A DNA stretch of 64,000 nucleotides. Source: Ostrinia nubilalis. Its lineage: Eukaryota > Arthropoda > Insecta > Lepidoptera > Crambidae. The notes beneath the pieces are model-generated. The model was not told the DNA's origin. It was given only the letters and a program-made list of their open reading frames with translations, and ran no database searches. The stretch is from positions 1,995,001 to 2,059,000 of the forward strand of contig NC_087117.1 of the NCBI RefSeq assembly GCF_963855985.1, read 5' to 3'. Each line of letters starts with the position of its first letter. Position 1 is the first letter of the stretch. Shown in pieces: positions 42,109 through 52,074 of this stretch. The position numbers and the translations under genes are program-made.

Positions 42109-44079
42109 ATGGCTAATTTTGTAGATCTTGATACTGTAAATGATATTGACAACGTAGTAGCCATAAAATGCAGTAAGTGTGATACATTCGAAGACTGCAA
42201 GAAATTACTTGATGAGAGCTATAAGTTTAAAATCCTTACCTATAACATACGTAGTGTGTCTAAAAACTTCGACATGCTGCTGGTTGCATTGGGCCGGCTG
42301 CATCTGGATCTCGATATAATTATCTTAACTGAGTGCTGGCTATCTGCTGAAACCATAATTCCCCAAATTCCAGGCTATACCTCTCATTCCACCAAACACA
42401 TAATCAACCGAGCTGGCGGGGTGGTGATCTACGTGAGGGAGACTCTGAGCACTACTGTTGATGAGCCCCATCTGAGAGACGCAGAATGTCTCAGGGTCGT
42501 TCTTTCGGACTCCACCACCATTTTGGGTATCTACCGTTCTCCCTCTTTTTCCAACATAAGCCACTTCCTGCACAGTTTGAATGATACAATAAATTCACTT
42601 AGAACCTCTTCCCGGGTGGCGATTGCAGGTGACATCAACATTAATATTGCAGATCCTACCGACCCTGGTGCATGCGAATATTTGTGCACCATGGCGGAGC
42701 TGGGGTTTTTACCTGCTATCACATTGCCCACTAGGCAAGCCTCTTGCTTGGATCACATTTTTGTTAGAGCTAAGCTCGATGAATCAATTGGAATAGTAGC
42801 AAACTTAGACATTACGGACCACCTTGCAGCAATCTTGGGTTTTAAAGTCAATCACGCTTCAAAGCGACAAGACCGCCATAAAACTATCACTGACTACTGC
42901 GCTGTTGCAAAGGAACTTAAAAATGTGAACTGGACGTCAGTCTTAAACAACACTGATGTGAACTCTGCCATCCATGATTTCAATTCCACACTTTCAGCCA
43001 CAATAAATAAACACACCCGCACGAAACGCGTTAGCAGATCGAAATTTACACTGAAACCCTGGATTACCCCAGGCCTCATGAGATGCATGGCCCACAGAAA
43101 CAAACTCCACTTGGACTTACGTGACAATCCCTCTGACTCCACCAAGAAACTAATTTATATTAGGTACAGGAATTTTCTGACAAACTTATTACATAAACTT
43201 AAACACGACTATGAACGTAGGGACCTGGAAATTAATAAAAACAATCCCAGAAAGCTTTGGACCTCGATAAAATCGATTATAGAAACCCCACGCACCGAAC
43301 AACACTCTGCGGATCTTTTGACCTCGAAATCAACTCCACAAAAGTCTGTAAATCACTGTAACGAGTATTTCTCTAATGTTGGCAATAAATTATCTAATGA
43401 AATACTACAGTCACTAAACTCAACTGAAGACTCTCTGGCTTCCGGAACTAAAATTAACTACAACACTGGTCAAACATTCTTCCTTCAGCCAACAGACGCA
43501 TTTGAAGTCGATTCCCTACTAGCACAGCTTAAACCTAACAGCGCTCCGGGCTTAGATGGCATCAAACCTTCCCTGGTTAGGGTAATTCGTCCTGAGATTG
43601 TCCTGCCCCTAACTCACATATTTAACCTCAGCTTGGCATCCGGCGTGTTCCCCGAGGCATGGAAGGAGGCAGCTGTAATTCCATTACATAAATCTGGATC
43701 CAAAAGCTCTCCTGAAAACTTTCGTCCTATCTCTCTATTACCTGTTTTCTCTAAGGTTTTGGAAAGACTCGTTAACTATCGTCTTATGAATTATCTGGAC
43801 GCATTCAATGTTCTTTCCCCACACCAGTTTGGCTTTAGGCGTAATCTCTCTACTGAAAATGCTGTCAACATACTTACTGGAACTGTCTCTGGTCACCTCG
43901 ATGCTGGTCGATGCTGCGTTGGCGTTTTCCTGGACCTTGCCAAGGCTTTTGACACCATTTCAGTGCCAATACTCTTAAGAAAGCTTGAGATATATGGCAT
44001 CAGAGGGCTGGCGCTGGAATGGTTTCGCAGCTACCTTAGTTCCAGGACCCAACGCGTCAAAATCGGAGATTGTCTTAGT
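42109..44079 (+). CDS. LINE A ORF2, N-terminal part (endonuclease and start of RT)
   Basis: 657 codons from ATG 42109. The AP-like endonuclease (about residues 35-240) shows YNIRSVSKNF, ILTECWL, GIYRSP, IAGDININI and the terminal SCLDHIF ... ITDHLAAI. The reverse transcriptase begins near 460 with SAPGLDGIKPSLVRVI, FRPISLLPVFSKVLERL, GFRRNLSTENAV and catalytic motif A FLDLAKAFDT. At 44079, after the codons for DCLS, LINE B is inserted and the frame continues by chance into LINE B as far as 45120. The LINE A sequence resumes in the same frame at 50786. Confidence 0.85.
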
Positions 44080-45542
44080 TCTAAAATTGTTCATAAAATT
44101 GCTTCTGCTCTTGATCGAAAACATCACTCAACTGTACTCTTTTTAGATATGTCGAAGGCTTTTGACTGTGTAGCCCACAATATCCTCTTAGCCAAATTAG
44201 AAAAATATGGAATACGTGGGAAAGCACTATCTTGGCTTGAATCATACTTGGAGGATAGATCTCAATGTGTAGAAATAAATAGGGAAGACAATAACAATAT
44301 TGTGACTACACACCGCTCTAATTATAAAATAAATGGAATAGGAGTACCCCAAGGTAGTGTACTGGGACCCACTCTCTTCCTTTTATACATAAATGACTTG
44401 CCTAAATTTACGAACCATAACTGTATAATGTTTGCTGACGATATATCTATAATAATTGACTCTAATCTTAATAACCTTGACAACTATGAATCTGACATCA
44501 ATAATACAATTAAACATATAATAGAATATCTTGACATGAATAATCTTAAAGTTAATTTATGTAAAACCAAATATGTGCAATTTAATGTAAAAGGACGCAA
44601 GGAAATTGACCTTAAGCTAAGACATGATGATCTTAGTATTACAAAATCAAATATCATGACATTCCTAGGTATAGAATTAAACGAAAGCTTAAACTTTAAA
44701 AATCATATTGACAAAGTCTGTAACAAGGTAAATAGATTTGCTTACGTCCTTCGCCGCTTGACATATAAGACAACACTGAGCATTACGCTATCAGCTTACT
44801 ACGCCTATGTGGTATCTACCATTAACTACGGACTCTTAATTTGGGGAAACGGTACAGATGTCCAGAGAGTATTCATTGCACAGAAAAAATGTATTAGAGC
44901 TATCTGTCGCAGAGGACCCTCTGACTCTTGTAGGCCTCTATTAATTAAACTGCGAATTCTTACCGTCCCTAGCATGTACATTCTAGAGAGCTTCAAGTCT
45001 GTTATAAAGCATCCTCACCTATTTTTAAGGGCAAGGGATATACAGGGTGTTTGGCGCATCGTGTGCCAAAATGATTTGGCGGATAGAATGGGTCATTTCC
45101 TATATTTTCAGCCCCCATAACACGTTCCATGCCAGGCGGCTACTTTTATATCAATTTTTTTAGTAATTTCACCAAAATACCCAAATCGCATCATTTAATT
45201 TCGATTTAAAAAAAAAATACTAGGCGTAGCTTTAAAGTAAATATTTTGTTTTGACGTGCATTGATGTAGGGTTGCATCAAATCTAAATTTACTGGCAAAT
45301 ATCAACTAGTTTTTTTTTAATTCAGCTTTGAAGTTTTCCGAAAAGTTAAAAATGGACTGAACATTTAAGTTTACATGGCTATAAAAAAATAAATAGAAGA
45401 GATAGCGATCTTCGGATTTTATCAAAACTTCTCTAGTCTATCCCCATTCAAACGGTATACTAATCTTATTTAAATAATAACAATAACTTCACAAATTCCT
45501 TAAATTAGTGCATTGACTCTACTCGGACTGATTTGCGAAATT

Positions 45543-46255
45543 TGTGTTTATAGCCCCTTTTTGTGTGAATAGCACGTTATTAAACACCTAACAGGTAAAA
45601 ATTATTTATCTTATGCAATGTAAAAACCTTTTCCCTATTGTTTTTCAATGTGGATTTCTTGAAATTAAAGACGAAAATAATTATTTTGATCGTTTATTAA
45701 TTATTACAAATTTAGTTCAAAATGACCGCCTCGGCAACGTATACACTCACGACATCTTCTTCTGATTTCGACTGTTGTCGTATGCAGCCACATTTCTCTT
45801 TTTATTACTACAAAGGCGTTTTCTACTCGTAGATTAGAAGAGATGGCCCTATACAGTGGCCTGCACGTTCCCCAGACCTAATTCCGTTAGATTTTTACGT
45901 CTGGGGACGAGCTAAAGAACTGGTGTACGTAACGGATTCAAACATTAGAAGAACTACAACAACGAATAAAAAACGCCTTTGTAGTAATAAAAAGAGAAAT
46001 GTGGCTGCATACGACAACAGTCGAAATTAGAAGAAGATGTCGTGAGTGTATACGTTGCCGAGGCGGACATTTTGAACTAAATTTGTAATAATTAATAAAC
46101 GATCAAAATAATTATTTTCGTCCCCAAATTCAAGAAATCCACATTGAAAAACGATAGGGAAAATCTTTTTACATTGCATAAGATAAATAATTTTTACCTG
46201 TAGGTATTTAACGTGCTATTCACACAAAAAGGGGCTATAAACACAAAGGACATTG
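45543..46255. mobile_element. Tc1/mariner-type palindromic element with transposase fragment
   Basis: Two arms of about 285 bp are inverted around a short centre. The centre reads GPIQWPARSPDLIPLDFYVW on the plus strand, the SPDL-P-D-W block of the DDE domain in Tc1/mariner transposases. The right arm continues KREMWLHTTTVEIRRRCREC-like sequence to a stop (after HFELNL), and the left arm carries the same piece inverted. The remainder of the transposase is absent. Confidence 0.75.
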
Positions 46256-46799
46256 TCAGAAACCGCCTAAAAAACCGCCCAAAAACATTAACCCATCATA
46301 ATTATTTTCTATTTTTTTTAATACATTAAGCACCCTTTCATTCTAATGGACACTTAAGCATTGAAAAATTAAATAAATAAGTCTTTTAACGTTTATTCTA
46401 TAATACTATTACAACTTCCGGACGTTTTGGTGCGTGGCATGGTCTAAAACCTATCAAGTTCCATAATTTTTGCCGATAAAATCTGTACGAGGCATTACCG
46501 TACTTTATTGCTGGGAGTCCATGTATAGTGATGTTCCTGCGGCCATCATAGACAATAAAATATCGATTTTGAAAATAAAATAAATCGATTAAACTGCTTT
46601 GAAGACTAGATTTGCGTTAAAAGCTAAAAAGATATTGACAGTTTGACACTATTACAAGAAGATATCTAAAGTGTCCAACTGGTCGAAGGTCGTAAATAAA
46701 ATAAAAATAATTAGGACCATAAACTGATATTCATGGTATCATAACTGTAAAAGTGTCAGAATCCGATGTTGAATCCAATGCCAGTTGAAGTGTGAGAAA

Positions 46800-46895
46800 C
46801 ATATATATATTTTTTTTATGTGACAGGAGGCAAATGAGCAGACGGATCACCTGATATCAACCTAGTATAGTTGCCAGTCTCTCATAATCTATGCC
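46800..46895 (-). repeat. LINE/SINE tail fragment
   Basis: T-run followed by GTGACAGGAGGCAAATGAGC and AGACGGATCACCTGATATCA, a common lepidopteran LINE-type 3' end in minus orientation. Confidence 0.5.
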
Positions 46896-47076
46896 AATGA
46901 GGGTTTTCGCGATTGAAAAATCCGCCAGATGGCAATACGTAGACGTGAGGTCCAAATGCTGCATGATTGGTTATTTTTGACATGACATTGACAGATATCC
47001 ACCAATCATGCAGCATTTGGACCTCGCGTCTACGTATTGCCATCTCGCGGATTTTTCAATCGCGAAAACCCTCATT
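46896..47076. mobile_element. Palindromic MITE
   Basis: AATGAGGGTTTTCGCGATTG is mirrored by CAATCGCGAAAACCCTCATT; the arms are about 78 bp and nearly perfect. Confidence 0.85.
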
Positions 47077-48351
47077 CATAGCACATGTATAATAATAGAC
47101 CAAATGAACTTTTATAGATTGTGAAAGAGAAGATAAAGATTTTATTATTTTATTAAAATCTTGCCACGAGGTAGTTTTTCAGTAGAAACCAGGATTGGAT
47201 AATCGCTACGGGCAAGTATCAGAACATTTTATAAATATTTTTAATCGATTATATCCATGTGAATCGTTTTAATAAATTGTCATTTTACTTTTTCAATTAA
47301 AACTTTTTCAATCCCTAGTCTTGTCAAACTGTCATAATGTCAACAAATTATAAATGTCACGTCAGTTGACTCAATTTCAGTCTTCTGTGCGTTTATTGTA
47401 TTTTTATTTCAATGAAATAGTGCTAAAGGGTTAGTACTAAAACTGAAAGCCTTTTTTCAGAAAGAAAACCAATGTGGTGCCCTTATTATTCATGCTGTTT
47501 GAAAGTTACAAGTCAGTGATACAGAGTTGCCGACATTATAACTCCGTAGTGATACCATACCAAAGAAGAAGTTTTCCTAAACACTTGTGTTGTTTTTATA
47601 TGTGATCGAATAAAAAGGATTAATTCTACTGCTCAAATGGAATAACTTATCCCAAGAGACCGAATATAAAAAAAACCTCTCCATAGAAATTATCACCATC
47701 ACGAGGATGTGAATTTTTTTGAGAATTTGATATTGGTCCTGTAAGAAAAGTAGTTGTATTTCAGTAGTAGAATCAACCCTTCTTGTTTCATCAGCAAGAG
47801 TAACTATAAAAACGCCCTGTAGGTGGGTATTATTAAGCTGAAGAGTTTGTTTAGTGTCAAAGACTGTCACACAGTGTAACTTAAATTGGCATATTATGAT
47901 AATGAACATAAAAACTTAAATAAATATTTATGTTAATATTTTTTCTATTTATTTATTTTCCCAAAGCTTCACAGTGACAGCTGAAACAGCAATACTGTTA
48001 ACAAAACAGTAAAACTAAACTTGGAACAAACTGTTACAAATATGAGGGGTTTAATATTTTACAAATTAAAATAAAACCGCATGTTGCTTTACTTTCTCGT
48101 ATAGGTAATAAATGTAATTAATGGCTAGATTATTAATGTTACTTTGTTACCCTCAATAGTGAGGAAATCTTATAAAATGGTAACCCTGATTTTTATTGTC
48201 ATTCAAGTGCTCTTTCTTCGCATAGGCTTCTGTGATTTGGCCAAGGGCCACACACATTGCGATAACATTATGCGACATTGATTTGACAGCAGCGGAGTGA
48301 AGTCTTGCGACTATGCAAAATGATACCCTGTAATCGTAGCGCATACAGACA
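47077..48351. other. Interior of the 5.4-kb element, no recognised genes
   Basis: AT-rich. A 110-residue minus-strand frame (47577-47909) has no motif I recognise. Confidence 0.45.
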
Positions 48352-48945
48352 TAGACTGGGCGGGGCACATAGCTCGTAGAGCTGATGGCCGCTGGGGCAG
48401 GAAAGTTCTTGAGTGGCGACCACGAGCCGAAAGACGTAGCGTGGGCAGGCCTCCCACTAGGTGGACCGACGATCTGGTGAAGGTCGCGGGAGGTGCCTGT
48501 ATGCGAGCGGTGCAGGATCGGTCTTCGTGGAAATCCTTGGGGGAGGCCTTTGTCCAGCAGTGGACGTCTTTTCGGCTGAAACGAACGAACGAACGATACG
48601 TATTACCACTATTTACCAGACATTACTATTTATTGCATACTCGCCGGATTACACGTAGGAGCACGCGCGTAACAGCTTCGGCCTTGCATTATTATAAGAT
48701 CTTGTTCCGCCCTTTTACGAACTTCCTCCGTGAGGATATCCCCGCCGAATTCTATGATGAACCTATCAAAAGTCATATTCTGCAATGTCAACCCACCACA
48801 AGGTGGACCGACGACCTGATAAAGGTAGCGGGAAGGCGCTGGATGCAGGCCGCTACCAACCGTGCGATGTGGAAGTCATTGGGGGAGGCCTATGTTCAGT
48901 AGTGGACGTCCTGTGGCTGAAATGATGATGATGATGAAGAAATGA
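48352..48945 (+). mobile_element. Two RTE-like LINE 3' ends
   Basis: 48352-48597 encodes the usual AGHIAR-like to GRPPTRWTDDLVKVAGGACM region and ends in AACGAACGAACGAACGA. 48785-48945 is a separate fragment (CCACCACAAGGTGGACCGAC ... GGACGTCCTGTGGCTGAAAT) ending in (GATGAT)n. Both are plus strand, so the two tail types occur side by side. Confidence 0.75.
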
Positions 48946-49954
48946 ATGAAAATGACAAATCTTCGCACGTGTATAATACCGTGCCAAAGTAATCATATAA
49001 TTTTGGCACCTTAATAACTATTGCCGTTTTTGTTGTAAAGATCATGCAGCGCTACTTGCGGATATTATTGGAAAGAAAACTATGTGGGCTCTAGATCTGA
49101 AGCCGCTTTAACGAACACGAAGTGCTCATACAATGCGGCGTATTTTCTTCCAGTCTTTAGTCAGGACTTTAGTCGAATTAAAACCCCGGTTGAACGTGAT
49201 ATAGCCGCACTAGAATACGATGCTTTTTTGCATAATCGCAAGACTTCGTTCCGGTGTCGACCGAATGTTATCATGATGTATGTGGCCCAGGGGTTACCGT
49301 AGCCGCTAAGGTTTGAAACTTCTTGCTTAAAATATTGTAGTCTTTGGCATAGACTACGATGGTAGTCATGGAGATAGGAGTTTGTTATCTCGTGTCAGAT
49401 GTAAATGGTGAAAAGAAAACTCATGATTCGTGGTATTTTTATGTAATATGTAGGTATTTTATAAAAGTGGAACCCCGAGTGATCTCCAAAACCCATTCTA
49501 TTATTATATACGATTCGGCTTCGATATCTATAATACAATAGGAGTTTATTTCATGTGTCAGATGACAAGGGTGGAAACAACCTACGATTCATGTTGTTTA
49601 TTTACGTGCAATATGTGGGCATATTGTAAAAGTGGAATGCCGAGTTGTATTTCTAAAACTTGTTCTATTATTTTATACTATTTGGCTGCGACTCGGCGTG
49701 ACGACAATACAAAACATTTTTCGCGAATCGGTGTTCATACATTCACACAATACATTAGACGCCATGTTGTCATAAACGACATATTATAAAATCGCTGTGA
49801 TTTAATATTCTTAATCATTAATTTTATGGCAAGTGTCCATCAGGAATCATTGTTCTTACACACAGAATCGTATTATTTCGCTTTCGGGTAGTAATATGTC
49901 AAAATTGTTGGTTCTTTAGGCGAACAATGTATGGAGAACGAACATTGTCCTTTC
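48946..49954. other. Interior of the 5.4-kb element, no recognised genes
   Basis: Two related segments (about 49320-49545 and 49545-49760) share AGGAGTTTATT-like, GTCAGATG, TTCGTGGTAT/TTCATGTTGT and TAAAAGTGGAA strings, suggesting a degenerate tandem duplication of about 200 bp. No coding function is recognised. Confidence 0.4.
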
Positions 49955-50785
49955 GCAAATCAGTCCGAGTAGAGTCAATGCACTAATTTAAGGAATTTGT
50001 GAAGTTTTTGTTATTATTTAAACAAGATTAGTATACCATTTGAATGGGGATAGACTAGAGAAGTTTTGATAAAATCCGAAGATCGCTATCTCTTTTATTT
50101 ATTTTTTTATAGCCATGTAAACTTAAATGTTCAGTCCATTTTTAACTTTTCGGAAAACTTCAAAGTTGAATTAAAAAAAACCTAGATGATATTTGCCAGT
50201 AAATTTAGATTTGATGCAACCCTACATCAATGCACGTCAAAACAAAATATTTACTTTGAAGCTACGCCTAGTAGTTTTTTTTTAAATCGAAATTAAATGA
50301 TGCGATTTGGGTATTTTGGTGAAATTACTAAAAAAATTAATTTAAAAGTAGCCGCCTGGCATGGAACGTGTTATGGGGGCTGAAAATATAGGTAATGACC
50401 CATTCTATCCGCCAAATTATTTTGGCACACGATGCGCCAAACACCCTGTATACCCAAGAAATACTAGATTTCCAAGCAGACTTGTAATAAATTTTTCTCC
50501 AAAAACCTCGCTATACAAAAAAAGCTGCTACAGTATGTGCATAAAAATTTATAATAAAATCCCAGAGATATTTAAGACAGGGTCAACTAATGCAATGATA
50601 CGAAATCTCAAAAATTGGCTGATAGACTGCTGTATCTACAACATTAATGACTTTTTTAATGACCATTTTGCATGCTAAAAATGTTAGCAGAATAGTAAGC
50701 ACTGTGTAAATTATATTATAAGACCTCATATGTAAAATACCTATTCTATGCAATAAATGTTTGAATTTGAATTTGAATTTCTAGT

Positions 50786-51757
50786 CTACCCATCAGTTTT
50801 GGGGTGCCCCAGGGCAGTGTCCTTGGCCCCTCGCTGTTCATTTTATATCTAAATGACATTCACATGTCAAACACGTGCAATAAAACCAATTTGATATGTT
50901 TTGCGGATGATACCGTGGCTTTGTTTCAAGGAAATTCGTGGAGGGAGGCACTGGATGCGGCTGAGCGTGGTATGGCGGTCCTGAAGAAATGGCTAGATAG
51001 AAATCTCCTCACTCTAAACCTCAGTAAAACCAAATACTTATGTTTCCATAAGACACGACCATCAAGTCCAACAGATACCACTGTACTTAAAGTACATTCT
51101 TGTAATTATTCCTCGTGCTCTTGTATCCCTATTGCTCGGTCAGATCACATAAGGTATCTGGGGGTAGAAGTGGATGAAAACCTGTCCTTCAAACATCACA
51201 TCGCTTCACTTACATCCAAAACTAGAAAGCAAATCCATGTCATGCGCCTTCTGCGGAACTCAGCTGATAAGCTCCTACTCAAGACAGTTTACATAGCCCT
51301 TTGTCAGAGCCTCGTTAGCTACTGCATCACGGCGTGGGGGGGCGCTGGCGTAACAACCATGATAAGACTTGAGCGGGCTCAAAGATCAGTCCTAAAGGTT
51401 ATGCTGAAAAAACCGTATCGTTACCCCACAAGGGACCTTTACAATGACGCAAGCGTACTGAATGTGAGACAACTATACCTTCTGAAGGTCTTCTGTATGG
51501 CTCATCGCAACACTTTAAATTCTCCAAACTATCCTGAAATTCTCAAAAAGAGATTATTCCATATCCCATCGTACCCAGTTAAGACCACATTTGCTAGGAA
51601 CCACCTTAACTTCAGGCTCCCTTTTATATACAACAAAATAACACGCTTTTGTGACACCAGACTCTCCTCAGTTCGGCAGGCTGCCAGAGACGTCACTAAA
51701 TGGCTACTTTCCCTCTCGTACATGGAAACGGAAAACCTACTCAAAATACCACAATAA
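50786..51757 (+). CDS. LINE A ORF2, C-terminal part (RT thumb and tail)
   Basis: The frame resumes with LPISFGVPQGSVLGPSLF, the RT motif B, then FADDTVALFQG (motif C), YLGVEVDENLSFKHHI and a C-terminus with RLERAQRSVLKVMLKK and LLKVFCMAHRNTL, ending at TAA 51755-51757. It is in frame with 42109-44079 once LINE B is excluded. No stop or frameshift is seen. Confidence 0.85.
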   Translation, partial: LPISFGVPQGSVLGPSLFILYLNDIHMSNTCNKTNLICFADDTVALFQGNSWREALDAAERGMAVLKKWLDRNLLTLNLSKTKYLCFHKTRPSSPTDTTVLKVHSCNYSSCSCIPIARSDHIRYLGVEVDENLSFKHHIASLTSKTRKQIHVMRLLRNSADKLLLKTVYIALCQSLVSYCITAWGGAGVTTMIRLERAQRSVLKVMLKKPYRYPTRDLYNDASVLNVRQLYLLKVFCMAHRNTLNSPNYPEILKKRLFHIPSYPVKTTFARNHLNFRLPFIYNKITRFCDTRLSSVRQAARDVTKWLLSLSYMETENLLKIPQ

Positions 51758-52074
51758 AGACAACATGCACTGCAGGTACTCACATACGCTCACACACACT
51801 CATACAATCTATCTCCACTCTTGTATAATTTGCTTGTTGTTGTAAATTTGTATTGTGTAAGTAAATTACCCAAAGGCAGTCGCCAATTCTGTCCACCCGC
51901 AAAAAAATTTCTTGGCAAAATGTTACTTGGTTTCTCGCGATACAGGTGCATACCTAGTGCGAGAACCGCTACCAACACTTCTTCACAATCCACCATAGCA
52001 TGTAATTAGCTTAAGACTGTCATTCCGTTTTTTGTAAATCTGTCTTGCTTAAATAAAGATTTTATTATTATTAT

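Larger units (their letters stand above)
45043..50448. mobile_element. 5.4-kb DNA element with about 500-bp inverted ends, TSD TATA
   Basis: The left end (CAGGGTGTTTGGCGCATCGT ... to about 45541) and right end (about 49955-50448) are inverted repeats of nearly 500 bp; they share, among others, CATAACACGTTCCATGCC and CTCTACTCGGACTGATTTGC. TATA occurs on both sides. The interior (46256-49954) has no recognisable transposase; it contains RTE-like and MITE insertions. A mariner-type palindrome sits inside the left arm. The long arms resemble foldback or Mutator-like designs, but the superfamily is not established. Confidence 0.75.
44080..50781 (+). mobile_element. LINE B: 5'-truncated LINE inserted in LINE A ORF2, itself interrupted
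   Basis: LINE B consists of 44080-45042 and about 50449-50781. It encodes its own RT motif A (FLDMSKAFDCV), VPQGSVLGP, FADDISIIID, YLGI-like FLGIELNES and a C-terminus ending IKIYNKIPEIF ... NDHFAC (stop at 50678). The 3' UTR ends in repeated TTTGAA. TAGT before and after it (44076-44079, 50782-50785) is a candidate short target duplication. The DNA element at 45043-50448 splits it. Confidence 0.8.
40203..52074 (+). mobile_element. LINE A: near full-length two-ORF non-LTR retrotransposon, interrupted
   Basis: It comprises a 5' UTR (about 40203-40645), ORF1 (40646-41740), a 368-nt spacer and ORF2 split into 42109-44079 and 50786-51757, then a 3' UTR ending in AATAAAGATTTTATTATT and a (TTA)n tail. 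ORF1 carries a PHD-like finger and coiled coil; ORF2 carries an AP-type endonuclease and a reverse transcriptase. Organisation and ORF1 type fit the CR1/Jockey-related clades; the exact clade is not settled. The gap is LINE B plus a DNA element. Both ORFs are otherwise open, so insertion was recent. Confidence 0.8.

Noticed and set aside
42109..45120. A single 1003-residue LINE protein
   Set aside because: Two motif A boxes and the resumption of LINE A at 50786 show that it is two elements fused by insertion.
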